5,173 bases of DNA from Bacillota bacterium. GTDB taxonomy: Bacteria > Bacillota_A > Clostridia > Clostridiales > Clostridiaceae. The stretch lies in assembly GCA_021780795.1 (NCBI GenBank), contig JAJXYA010000443.1, positions 1 through 5,173 of the forward strand. The letters run 5' to 3'. Shown one piece after another: positions 1-5,173 of the stretch (the stretch's first letter is position 1; every line of letters starts with the position of its first letter). Below the pieces are notes generated by a model, which did no database searches, had not been told where the DNA came from, and worked only from the letters and a program-made list of their open reading frames with translations. Made by a program: the position numbers and the translations under genes.

Positions 1-1073
1 AAGAAATAGAAAAAAAGGCTTTAAAATCAGGGGTAGAAAAAATTTATATTGAAAACGTAACAGCTGAATTTATAAAAGATTACGTATTTAAAGGAGTTAA
101 AGCAAATGCTACATATGAAGGGAAGTATTTATTAGGAACTTCCTTTGCAAGACCATTAATAGCTAAAAAGCTTGTAGAGATTGCTCATAAAGAAGGGGCG
201 AAATATATATGCCACGGATGTACCGGTAAGGGAAATGATCAAGTTAGATTTGAAGTTGGAATAGCAGCCATAGACCCTACTATAAAGATTATTGCTCCTT
301 GGAGAATTTGGGATATAAAATCAAGAGAAGATGCTATAGATTATGCGAATGTTAGAGGGATAGAAATATCAGTTACAAAGGAAAAAATATACTCAAGAGA
401 TCAAAACTTATGGCATATAAGTCATGAAGGTGGAGATATTGAAGATTTAAATAATGAACATAAACAAGATATCTATCTTATGACTATACCACCAGAAAAA
501 GCTAAAGATGAACCTTCTTATGTAGAAATATATTTTGAAAAAGGAATTGCCAAGAAAATAGACGGCATGGAACTCGAGCCAATAGATATCGTTACAGTAT
601 TAAATAAAATTGGTGGAGAAAATGGAATAGGTGTTATAGATTTAGTAGAAAATAGACTAGTGGGAATGAAATCAAGAGGAATATATGAAACTCCAGGTGG
701 CACTGTACTGTACGCAGCCCATAAAGAATTAGAGGAAATAACCTTAGACAAGGATACATTACACTTCAAATACTTAGTATCACAAAAATATGGAGAATTA
801 GTTTACGATGGACTTTGGTTTACTACTATGAGAGAAGCTCTTGATGCATTTGTAGATAAGACTCAAGAAACTGTAACAGGCACTGTTAAACTAAAGCTTT
901 ATAAGGGAAATATAATGGTAGCGGGCAAAGAATCACCTTATGCTCTTTATGATGAAGGTATATCTTCTTTTGGTGCAAGCAAACTTTATGATCATAAGGA
1001 TTCAGAAGGATTTATAAATTTATTTTCACTACCAAGCAAAATCAAAGCGTACAAAAAATTAAACAATTACTAA
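1..1073 (+). CDS. argG: Argininosuccinate synthase, 3' part (N-terminus outside window)
   Basis: The reading frame is open from base 3 to the TAA at 1071-1073, giving 356 residues of a family that usually has about 400. Comparison with remembered ArgG proteins suggests that about 44 N-terminal residues are missing, including the ATP-binding SGGLDTS loop. The enzyme is cytosolic and joins citrulline and aspartate, using ATP, to make argininosuccinate, the penultimate step of arginine synthesis. Recognisable family blocks are [18 protein letters not shown] (from about base 117), [14 protein letters not shown] (from 213; glycine-rich substrate/ATP-binding segment), the [14 protein letters not shown] block (about 396-437), and [12 protein letters not shown] followed by YETPGG (about 648-701). 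The C-terminal [11 protein letters not shown] and SPYALYDE blocks are also present. The ATG at 480 is internal and is not the start, because conserved ArgG sequence continues upstream of it. argH follows after 42 bases with no terminator between, so the two are probably co-transcribed. Any ArgR operator or promoter would lie before the window. No frameshift is seen. Confidence 0.97.
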   Translation, partial: EIEKKALKSGVEKIYIENVTAEFIKDYVFKGVKANATYEGKYLLGTSFARPLIAKKLVEIAHKEGAKYICHGCTGKGNDQVRFEVGIAAIDPTIKIIAPWRIWDIKSREDAIDYANVRGIEISVTKEKIYSRDQNLWHISHEGGDIEDLNNEHKQDIYLMTIPPEKAKDEPSYVEIYFEKGIAKKIDGMELEPIDIVTVLNKIGGENGIGVIDLVENRLVGMKSRGIYETPGGTVLYAAHKELEEITLDKDTLHFKYLVSQKYGELVYDGLWFTTMREALDAFVDKTQETVTGTVKLKLYKGNIMVAGKESPYALYDEGISSFGASKLYDHKDSEGFINLFSLPSKIKAYKKLNNY

Positions 1074-1092
1074 GGAAAACCACAAAATTTAT

Positions 1093-1111
1093 AGAAGGTT
1101 GAACGGGTGAT
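1093..1111 (+). promoter_or_regulatory. Ribosome binding region of argH, deciding between two starts
   Basis: Two candidate Shine-Dalgarno sequences lie here. GGTGAT (1106-1111) can pair with the 16S end sequence AUCACC and lies four bases before the ATG at 1116, which gives the family-typical MKLWGGRF start. AGAAGG (1093-1098) lies eight bases before a GTG at 1107 in the same frame. Both may be used; the difference is only three residues. Confidence 0.6.
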
Positions 1112-1115
1112 ATAC

Positions 1116-2429
1116 ATGAAACTTTGGGGTGGAAGATTTGAAGGTTACGAAAGCAAGCTTATGGAGGACTTTAATAGTTCTCTAAGCTTTGATAAAAGAT
1201 TATATTATGAAGATATAATAGGCAGTATAGCTCATGTTAAAATGCTTACTAAATGTAGCATTTTAACTGATAAAGAGTGTGAGACTATAGTTAATGGATT
1301 GAGTTCTATTCTTTCGGATATTGAAGAAGGTAAATTGAAAATTGAAGGTAACTATGAAGATATTCACAGTTTTATGGAAATACAACTTACAAAGCGTATA
1401 GGTGATGTAGGTAAGAAGCTTCATACAGCAAGAAGTCGAAATGATCAGGTTGCAGTGGATATGAGATTATATTCAAAATACAAAGCTAAAGAGGTTATTG
1501 ATAATTTAGATATTATTTTAAGTACTATTGAAAAATTAGGAAATGACAATGCTATAATAATGCCAGGTTACACACATCTACAAAGAGCTCAGGTAGTAAC
1601 CTTCAAACAACATATTATGGCATACTATAATATGCTGTGTCGCGATAAGAAAAGGCTTATTAGCGCTATTGAGATTATGGATGAAAATCCTCTTGGGTGC
1701 TGCGCTCTGGCAGGAACAACCTATGATACAGATAGAAGTTTTACAACAAGTGAACTGGGGTTTAAAAAGCCCGTAAATAATTTTATGGATGGAGTAAGCG
1801 ATAGAGATTATTTATTAGAACTTTTATCAGCTTTTTCTATAATAATGATGCATCTTAGCAGATTAAGTGAGGAATTCATTTTATGGAGTACTAAAGAGTT
1901 TGATTTTATTGAAATCAGTGATGAATTCTCTACAGGCAGTAGTATAATGCCACAGAAAAGAAATCCAGATGCAGCAGAACTTATAAGAGGAAAGACTGGA
2001 AGAGTATATGGAGACTTAATAAGCTTACTTACCACTATGAAAGGAATTCCGCTGGCCTATAATAAGGATATGCAGGAAGATAAGGAACCCTTCTTTGATG
2101 CAGTTGACACAGTTTTAAAATGCTTAAAGGTTATGAATGGAATGCTAAGTACTTTAAAAGTTAAAAAACACAATATGTATAGTGCAGTTAAAAGAGGTTT
2201 CTTAAATGCTACTGAAGCTGCTGATTATCTTGTAAATAAGGGAATGGCCTTTAGAGATGCCCATGAAATCATAGGTGCTATTGTTATACATTGTGAACAA
2301 AAGCATAAGGCTATAGAAGATTTAAGTTTGGAAGAGCTTCAGAGTTTTAGTGATTTATTTAAGAAAGATGTATATGAATTTATAGATTATGAAAACACTT
2401 TAAATAGGGGTATAAAAAAAGAAATGTAA
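1116..2429 (+). CDS. argH: Argininosuccinate lyase
   Basis: This cytosolic enzyme of the fumarase/aspartase superfamily splits argininosuccinate into arginine and fumarate, the last step of arginine synthesis; the family acts as a homotetramer with active sites shared between subunits. From the ATG at 1116 it has 437 residues, within the usual range. Visible landmarks are the N-terminal KLWGGRF, YEDIHSF, HTARSRNDQ (residues 103-111), PGYTHLQRAQ with the conserved active-site histidine at 154, PLGCCALAGTTY (192-203), and the family signature GSSIMPQKRNPD (274-285), whose flexible loop carries the catalytic serine. A GTG at 1107 would add three residues (M-I-Y). I prefer 1116 because the family normally begins MKLWGGRF and GGTGAT at 1106-1111 fits a ribosome binding site for it. 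However, AGAAGG at 1093-1098 is well placed for the GTG, so that start cannot be excluded. The gene is second in an argGH operon and is followed 39 bases after its stop by a strong terminator. The signature has MPQKRNP where MPQKKNP is commoner, a conservative change. Confidence 0.97.
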   Translation: MKLWGGRFEGYESKLMEDFNSSLSFDKRLYYEDIIGSIAHVKMLTKCSILTDKECETIVNGLSSILSDIEEGKLKIEGNYEDIHSFMEIQLTKRIGDVGKKLHTARSRNDQVAVDMRLYSKYKAKEVIDNLDIILSTIEKLGNDNAIIMPGYTHLQRAQVVTFKQHIMAYYNMLCRDKKRLISAIEIMDENPLGCCALAGTTYDTDRSFTTSELGFKKPVNNFMDGVSDRDYLLELLSAFSIIMMHLSRLSEEFILWSTKEFDFIEISDEFSTGSSIMPQKRNPDAAELIRGKTGRVYGDLISLLTTMKGIPLAYNKDMQEDKEPFFDAVDTVLKCLKVMNGMLSTLKVKKHNMYSAVKRGFLNATEAADYLVNKGMAFRDAHEIIGAIVIHCEQKHKAIEDLSLEELQSFSDLFKKDVYEFIDYENTLNRGIKKEM

Positions 2430-2447
2430 AGAATACCTTAGGAATGG

Positions 2448-2463
2448 TAAAATGTGCATTTTA
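2448..2463. repeat. 16-bp AT-rich palindrome downstream of argH
   Basis: TAAAATG (2448-2454) and CATTTTA (2457-2463) are exact reverse complements separated by TG. The element lies between the argH stop and the argGH terminator. As RNA it could form only a weak hairpin; as DNA it could be a protein site, but its position after a gene argues against a promoter operator for argGH. The half-sites do not match the ArgR box pattern (TGAAT-like arms). It may be chance in AT-rich DNA. Confidence 0.4.
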
Positions 2464-2468
2464 AATAT

Positions 2469-2510
2469 AAACACGTAATAGGTATTCCCCCACCTGTTAC
2501 GTGTTTTTTT
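2469..2510 (+). terminator. Rho-independent terminator of the argGH operon
   Basis: The left arm AAACACGTAATAGGT (2469-2483) pairs over 15 positions with ACCTGTTACGTGTTT (2492-2506), with one U-G wobble. The loop is the eight bases ATTCCCCC, and a run of seven T (2504-2510) follows and overlaps the base of the stem. This is a textbook intrinsic terminator 39 bases after the argH stop. On the minus strand the same hairpin is followed by only TTTATATTT, so it may also stop transcripts from the convergent SDR gene, but less clearly. Confidence 0.92.
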
Positions 2511-2577
2511 AATACTATTTTAGAAAAAACACAATTTTTTGATTCTAAATCTGTGGCTAAGGTATTTTAATAGATCT

Positions 2578-3438
2578 TTAATAATTAAAATCTTTGAGAC
2601 AATTCTTAATTCCATCTTCTGTTTTGGGCAGGAAAATATCATAATTCTTCAATTTACTATTATTTATACGTAAGTCTCTTGGATGCTCTTTATATCTTTC
2701 AGTATCTTTTTCTAAATAAATATCTGTTTTATTACCTAAGCCAATTTCTTCTAGTATGTGGAAAGCTATATCATAAGTGCTTAAATCATTCTCACTTCCT
2801 GTGTGATAAGTTCCAAAAGGAAGATTAAAAATCTTATGAAAATTTTCTATTAAATCATAGACATAAGTCATTCCTCTAAATTCATTTGTGGGTAATTTTA
2901 TTTTTTTATCTTTTAAAACAGAAGATATAACATTCCATAGTATATTAGAACTTACTTTGCAATTTTTTTCTGGAAACCCAAATAACCAAGTAAGTCTTAA
3001 AATCCAAAGTTCATCAATTATTCCTTTTAGTGCATCCTCAGCTTCAAGTTTATGTTTTCCATAAATTGTATTGGGGGTTGGGATGTGATTTTCATCATAG
3101 GGTCCACATTCAAAATTACCATTAAAGATTTGTTCAGAACTCAAATATACTAATTTAGATTTTGTTAAACTACAGGCTTTAGCAACGTTAATTGAACCTT
3201 TTACGTTTATTTCATAGGATAGTTCTGGATTTCTTTCACACAAACCTGTATCAGCAATAGCAGCAGCATGTATAACATAATCAGGTTTAAATCTTTGAAT
3301 AATTTCTAAGGCTTTACTTTCATCTTTTATATCTAGGTCTGTATGTCCTAAAGGAAGTATTTCATATTTTTCTTTATAATATGTATAAAATCTTGATGCA
3401 AAGAAACCATTAGAGCCTGTTAACAATACTTTTTTCAT
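2578..3438 (-). CDS. RmlD-like SDR-family sugar-nucleotide reductase/epimerase (NAD(P)-dependent)
   Basis: The 286-residue protein belongs to the extended short-chain dehydrogenase/reductase superfamily and most resembles the RmlD substrate-binding group (dTDP-4-dehydrorhamnose reductase and related sugar-nucleotide-binding proteins). An N-terminal Rossmann fold begins VLLTGSNGFFAS, a nucleotide-binding loop at residues 8-14 with Ala where the last Gly of GxxGxxG is usual. LDIKD (34-38), HAAA (57-60) and NVKGSINVAKAC (78-89) follow. The catalytic set appears intact: SSE at 100-102 in the place of the RmlD STD segment, and Tyr126-x3-Lys130 in YGKHK. LRLTWLFG (147-154) matches the RmlD RxSWLYG strand. 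The RFRG-like EFRGMTYVYDL (186-196) and YHTGS (211-215) fit the substrate-binding half. No signal peptide or membrane segment is seen, so it is probably cytosolic. The gene stands alone, convergent with argGH and divergent from the germination genes. Neighbours give no rml or other sugar pathway genes, so the substrate is unknown. The start is ATG 3438, chosen because the earlier in-frame GTG lies inside the ribosome binding site. Confidence 0.85.
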   Translation of the reverse strand: MKKVLLTGSNGFFASRFYTYYKEKYEILPLGHTDLDIKDESKALEIIQRFKPDYVIHAAAIADTGLCERNPELSYEINVKGSINVAKACSLTKSKLVYLSSEQIFNGNFECGPYDENHIPTPNTIYGKHKLEAEDALKGIIDELWILRLTWLFGFPEKNCKVSSNILWNVISSVLKDKKIKLPTNEFRGMTYVYDLIENFHKIFNLPFGTYHTGSENDLSTYDIAFHILEEIGLGNKTDIYLEKDTERYKEHPRDLRINNSKLKNYDIFLPKTEDGIKNCLKDFNY

Positions 3439-3442
3439 AGAA

Positions 3443-3450
3443 ATCACCTC
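3443..3450 (-). promoter_or_regulatory. Ribosome binding site of the SDR gene, fixing its start
   Basis: Read on the minus strand, GAGGTGAT (3450 down to 3443) is an almost complete complement of the 16S rRNA end and lies four bases before ATG 3438. The in-frame GTG at 3447-3445 is part of this motif, so it should not be taken as the start. The protein then begins MKKVLLTG, as expected for a Rossmann-fold protein. Confidence 0.85.
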
Positions 3451-3464
3451 GTTTTTTCTTCATA

Positions 3465-3470
3465 ATTATA
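3465..3470 (-). promoter_or_regulatory. Possible -10 element for the SDR gene
   Basis: On the minus strand a perfect TATAAT occupies 3470 down to 3465. It would place a transcript start near 3458, giving a leader of about 20 bases that still contains the ribosome binding site at 3450-3443. No convincing TTGACA-like -35 lies 16-18 bases upstream (the sequence there is CCATAA), so in such AT-rich DNA this remains a weak call. Confidence 0.35.
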
Positions 3471-3520
3471 ATATCATAAAATCTGGTTTATGGCTAAATT
3501 TAAACTGTATATGATTATTA

Positions 3521-3550
3521 GAATATATTGACGTTGTTTTTGACAAACTA
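3521..3550 (+). promoter_or_regulatory. Putative sigma-G (forespore) promoter of the germination operon
   Basis: GAATA (3521-3525) fits the Bacillus sigma-G -35 consensus gHATR at every position. After an 18-base spacer (3526-3543) comes CAAACTA (3544-3550), which differs from the -10 consensus CATWHTA only at its third base. The inferred transcript start is near 3557, leaving a leader of about 38 bases before ATG 3595. Germinant receptor operons are known to be transcribed by sigma-G in the forespore, so both location and sequence agree. A competing vegetative reading, TTGACG (3528-3533) with TACAAA (3552-3557), has a poorer -10. Confidence 0.55.
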
Positions 3551-3594
3551 ATACAAATCATTTATTTGCCAAGCTAAATGAGGGGTGAGATTAA

Positions 3595-5139
3595 ATGGAT
3601 AAAACACCTGATGATATAAGTTTTCCTAATGGGTATGAAGGGGCTAATGAAAAAAGTCAGCTAACATATTCTCTTAATGACAACATAGAATTATTTAAAA
3701 ATAAATTTGCTAATGATGGCACAGTGATTTATAGGTTATTCGAAAATAGAAATGCCAGTGTAAAATACTGTCTTATTTTTATAAATGGCATGTGTAATAA
3801 TGAAGTCATTAATGAAAATATAGTAAGACCGATTATGGATAATAGTGAAGTTGTGGATCCAGATTCAAAAAATTTAATTGAGATTATAATGAATAGGATT
3901 TTGATAATAGGTGAGGTTGTAAAAGAATCCAAGTTAGATGAAATAATAAAAGCATTAGTTTATGGTGATACTATACTTTTAATTGATGGAAGCAACGAAG
4001 TGCTTGTTATAAATACAAAGGGCTTTCCTGTTAGAAATATAGAGGAGCCAATGTCAGAAACCATTGTAAAGGGTCCTAGAGAAGGCTTTACAGAGTCTGT
4101 TATTGTTAATTTATCCCTTATCAGAAAGAAAATTAGAACTTCGGATTTAAAATTTAAAATGAAGGTAATAGGAGAAAGAACAAAGACAACAATATATATA
4201 TGTTATATTGAAGGGTTAGCTAAAGAAGAAATATTAGAAGAATTAGAGAGACGATTGGATCAAATTAAAATTGATGGGGTTATAGGGTCGGGAGGCATTG
4301 AGGAGTTTATTAGAGATGAACCGCTGTCGCCTTTCGCTACTATTGGCTCCAGTGAAAGACCAGATACTATAGCGGGCAAGTTGTTAAAAGGAAGAATAGC
4401 CATAATATCTGATGGGACACCGGTTGTTCTAACATTACCTTTTATATTTTTGGAACAGTTTCAGATAAATGAAGACTATTATGATAGCTTTTTTATGGCT
4501 TCTATTAATAGATTAGTGAGGATTATCGGTTTTTTACTTACTACCAGTGTGCCAGCTATTTATATAGCTCTTACAACCTTTCATCAAGAAATGGTTCCTA
4601 CCACTTTATTAATAGGCATTTACCAAGCTAGAGAAGGTGTACCTTTTCCAACTGTAGTAGAGGCAATGCTTATATTATTTGCTTTTGAAATACTAAGGGA
4701 GGCTGGACTAAGATTACCAAAGCACGTAGGTCAAGCTGTAGGTATTGTAGGAGCGCTGGTTTTAGGTGACGCAGCAGTTAATGCTAACATTATAAGTGCA
4801 CCTATGATTATAGTTGGAGCTATAACGGGAATTTCAAGTTTTTTACTCCCTCAAATGTTAGGGGCATTAATAGTTGTAAGGGTTATTTTCTTAATATTAT
4901 CATCTGTTTTGGGGCTTTATGGATATATATTTGGGGTGATAGGGTTATTTATACACCTAATGTCCATGAAGAGTTATGGAATTCCATATACTACAAATAT
5001 ATATCCCACTGAACTGAAAGATTTTCAAGATATGGCTATAAGGTCTCCATGGTGGTTAATGAATTATAGAACAAAATTAATAGCTAAAGATTCTTTGAGG
5101 CAAAAGAAGAAAAAAACTATTAGAAGAAGGGTTAATTGA
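3595..5139 (+). CDS. Spore germination protein, GerA/GerKA family (germinant receptor A subunit)
   Basis: The A subunit of a Ger-type germinant receptor works in the spore inner membrane with a B-subunit transporter-like protein and a C-subunit lipoprotein to sense small nutrients and trigger germination. The 514 residues are somewhat longer than Bacillus GerAA (about 480). Residues 1 to about 295 form the soluble N-terminal region and contain the family blocks VKGPREGFTES (158-168), SSERPDTIAGKLLKGR (252-267) and ISDGTPVVLTLP (271-282). Hydrophobic segments follow at about 306-328, 350-370, 378-420 (probably two passes) and 422-456. The tail carries the conserved IRSPWWLM (482-489) and ends in a very basic stretch (KKKK, RRR). 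The start ATG is preceded at six bases by AGGGGTGA (3581-3588). A sigma-G-like promoter lies upstream, and the stop overlaps the next gene by one base, indicating translational coupling. Clostridial homologues are often called GerKA; which paralogue this is, and which germinant it senses, cannot be told from sequence alone. Confidence 0.95.
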   Translation: MDKTPDDISFPNGYEGANEKSQLTYSLNDNIELFKNKFANDGTVIYRLFENRNASVKYCLIFINGMCNNEVINENIVRPIMDNSEVVDPDSKNLIEIIMNRILIIGEVVKESKLDEIIKALVYGDTILLIDGSNEVLVINTKGFPVRNIEEPMSETIVKGPREGFTESVIVNLSLIRKKIRTSDLKFKMKVIGERTKTTIYICYIEGLAKEEILEELERRLDQIKIDGVIGSGGIEEFIRDEPLSPFATIGSSERPDTIAGKLLKGRIAIISDGTPVVLTLPFIFLEQFQINEDYYDSFFMASINRLVRIIGFLLTTSVPAIYIALTTFHQEMVPTTLLIGIYQAREGVPFPTVVEAMLILFAFEILREAGLRLPKHVGQAVGIVGALVLGDAAVNANIISAPMIIVGAITGISSFLLPQMLGALIVVRVIFLILSSVLGLYGYIFGVIGLFIHLMSMKSYGIPYTTNIYPTELKDFQDMAIRSPWWLMNYRTKLIAKDSLRQKKKKTIRRRVN

Positions 5140-5173
5140 TGAGGAAAGTAAAAAAAATAATATTTGCCTTAGT
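5139..5173 (+). CDS. Start of a further germinant receptor subunit, probably GerC (GerKC-like) lipoprotein; truncated by window end
   Basis: Only the first 12 codons are present: ATG at 5139-5141 followed by MRKVKKIIFALV, which stays open to the window end. The ATG shares its A with the TGA stop of the preceding GerA-family gene (TGATG), a common coupling arrangement, and AGAAGGG (5125-5131) lies seven bases before it. A basic stretch (RKVKK) running into hydrophobic residues (IIFALV) looks like the beginning of a signal peptide. That suits the C subunit, a lipoprotein of the spore inner membrane, better than the B subunit, which usually begins with a polar cytosolic segment. The lipobox cysteine needed to confirm this lies beyond the window, so the identity rests on context. 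Confidence 0.7.
   Translation, partial: MRKVKKIIFAL

Larger units (their letters stand above)
2432..2566. repeat. 10-bp inverted repeat flanking the argH terminator region
   Basis: AATACCTTAG at 2432-2441 is exactly complementary to CTAAGGTATT at 2557-2566, with 115 bases between. The pair encloses the palindrome at 2448-2463 and the terminator at 2469-2510, and fills most of the gap between argH and the convergent SDR gene. Part of the left arm (GAATACC, 2431-2437) is also complementary to GGTATTC (2481-2487) within the terminator hairpin. No target-site duplication or transposase is seen, so calling it a mobile remnant would be speculation. Confidence 0.35.

Noticed and set aside
518..769. 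Minus-strand open frame of 83 codons
   Set aside because: It lies entirely within argG coding sequence on the opposite strand, and its product resembles no family I recognise.
480..1073. A 197-residue open frame beginning at ATG 480 as a separate gene
   Set aside because: The same frame is open back to base 3 and the upstream part encodes conserved ArgG blocks, so this ATG is internal to argG.
1689..1724. PLGCCALAGTTY in ArgH, with two cysteines where Gly-Ser/Ala-Gly is more usual
   Set aside because: It looked unusual at first, but the position tolerates variation in the family and the catalytic motifs around it are intact.
1808..2035. Minus-strand open frame of 75 codons
   Set aside because: It is antisense to the conserved ArgH signature region and shows no recognisable motif.
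2452..2478. Eight-codon open frame (MCILNINT) after argH, preceded by AGGA, ending inside the terminator stem
   Set aside because: It resembles a leader peptide arrangement, but it lies downstream of the operon with no gene following on that strand; short frames of this size are expected by chance.
2430..2577. A riboswitch or attenuator in the argH downstream gap
   Set aside because: No same-strand gene follows; the next gene is convergent, so the hairpin is a simple operon-end terminator.
3729..3932. Minus-strand open frame of 67 codons
   Set aside because: It lies antisense inside the gerA-family gene; its hydrophobic look follows from the AT-rich complementary strand.

Overview
The window is AT-rich, uses a Shine-Dalgarno-led bacterial gene layout and carries a GerA-type spore germination gene next to arginine biosynthesis genes. 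This points to a low-GC, endospore-forming Firmicute, most likely a Clostridium or close relative. That assignment is inferred from protein resemblance and base composition; the species cannot be named from this stretch alone.

Layout, left to right. Bases 1-1073 are the last ~356 codons of argG (argininosuccinate synthase), whose N-terminal ~44 residues lie before the window. After a 42-base gap comes a complete argH (argininosuccinate lyase, start preferred at 1116, stop at 2429). The two form an argGH operon for the last two steps of arginine synthesis (citrulline to argininosuccinate to arginine). A strong Rho-independent terminator (stem 2469-2483 with 2492-2506, then T7) closes it. The 148-base gap 2430-2577 also holds a 16-bp palindrome and a 10-bp inverted repeat.

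On the minus strand, 2578-3438 encodes a 286-residue SDR-family sugar-nucleotide reductase or epimerase resembling RmlD (dTDP-4-dehydrorhamnose reductase). It appears to stand alone, facing the argGH terminator. Its start is corrected to the ATG at 3438, because the upstream GTG lies inside the ribosome binding site.

From a 156-base divergent gap (3439-3594), a second unit runs to the right: a complete GerA/GerKA-family germinant receptor A subunit (3595-5139). Its stop overlaps by one base the start of another gene (5139 onward), whose first 12 residues look like a basic-hydrophobic signal peptide, as expected for the GerC lipoprotein subunit. A sequence closely resembling a sigma-G (forespore) promoter lies at 3521-3550, which fits the known forespore expression of germinant receptors.

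The genes are known families in an ordinary chromosomal arrangement. I see no mobile element, CRISPR array, RNA gene or evidence of a new multi-gene system. The points most worth checking are the putative sigma-G promoter, the identity of the divergent SDR gene, and the repeat structure around the argH terminator.
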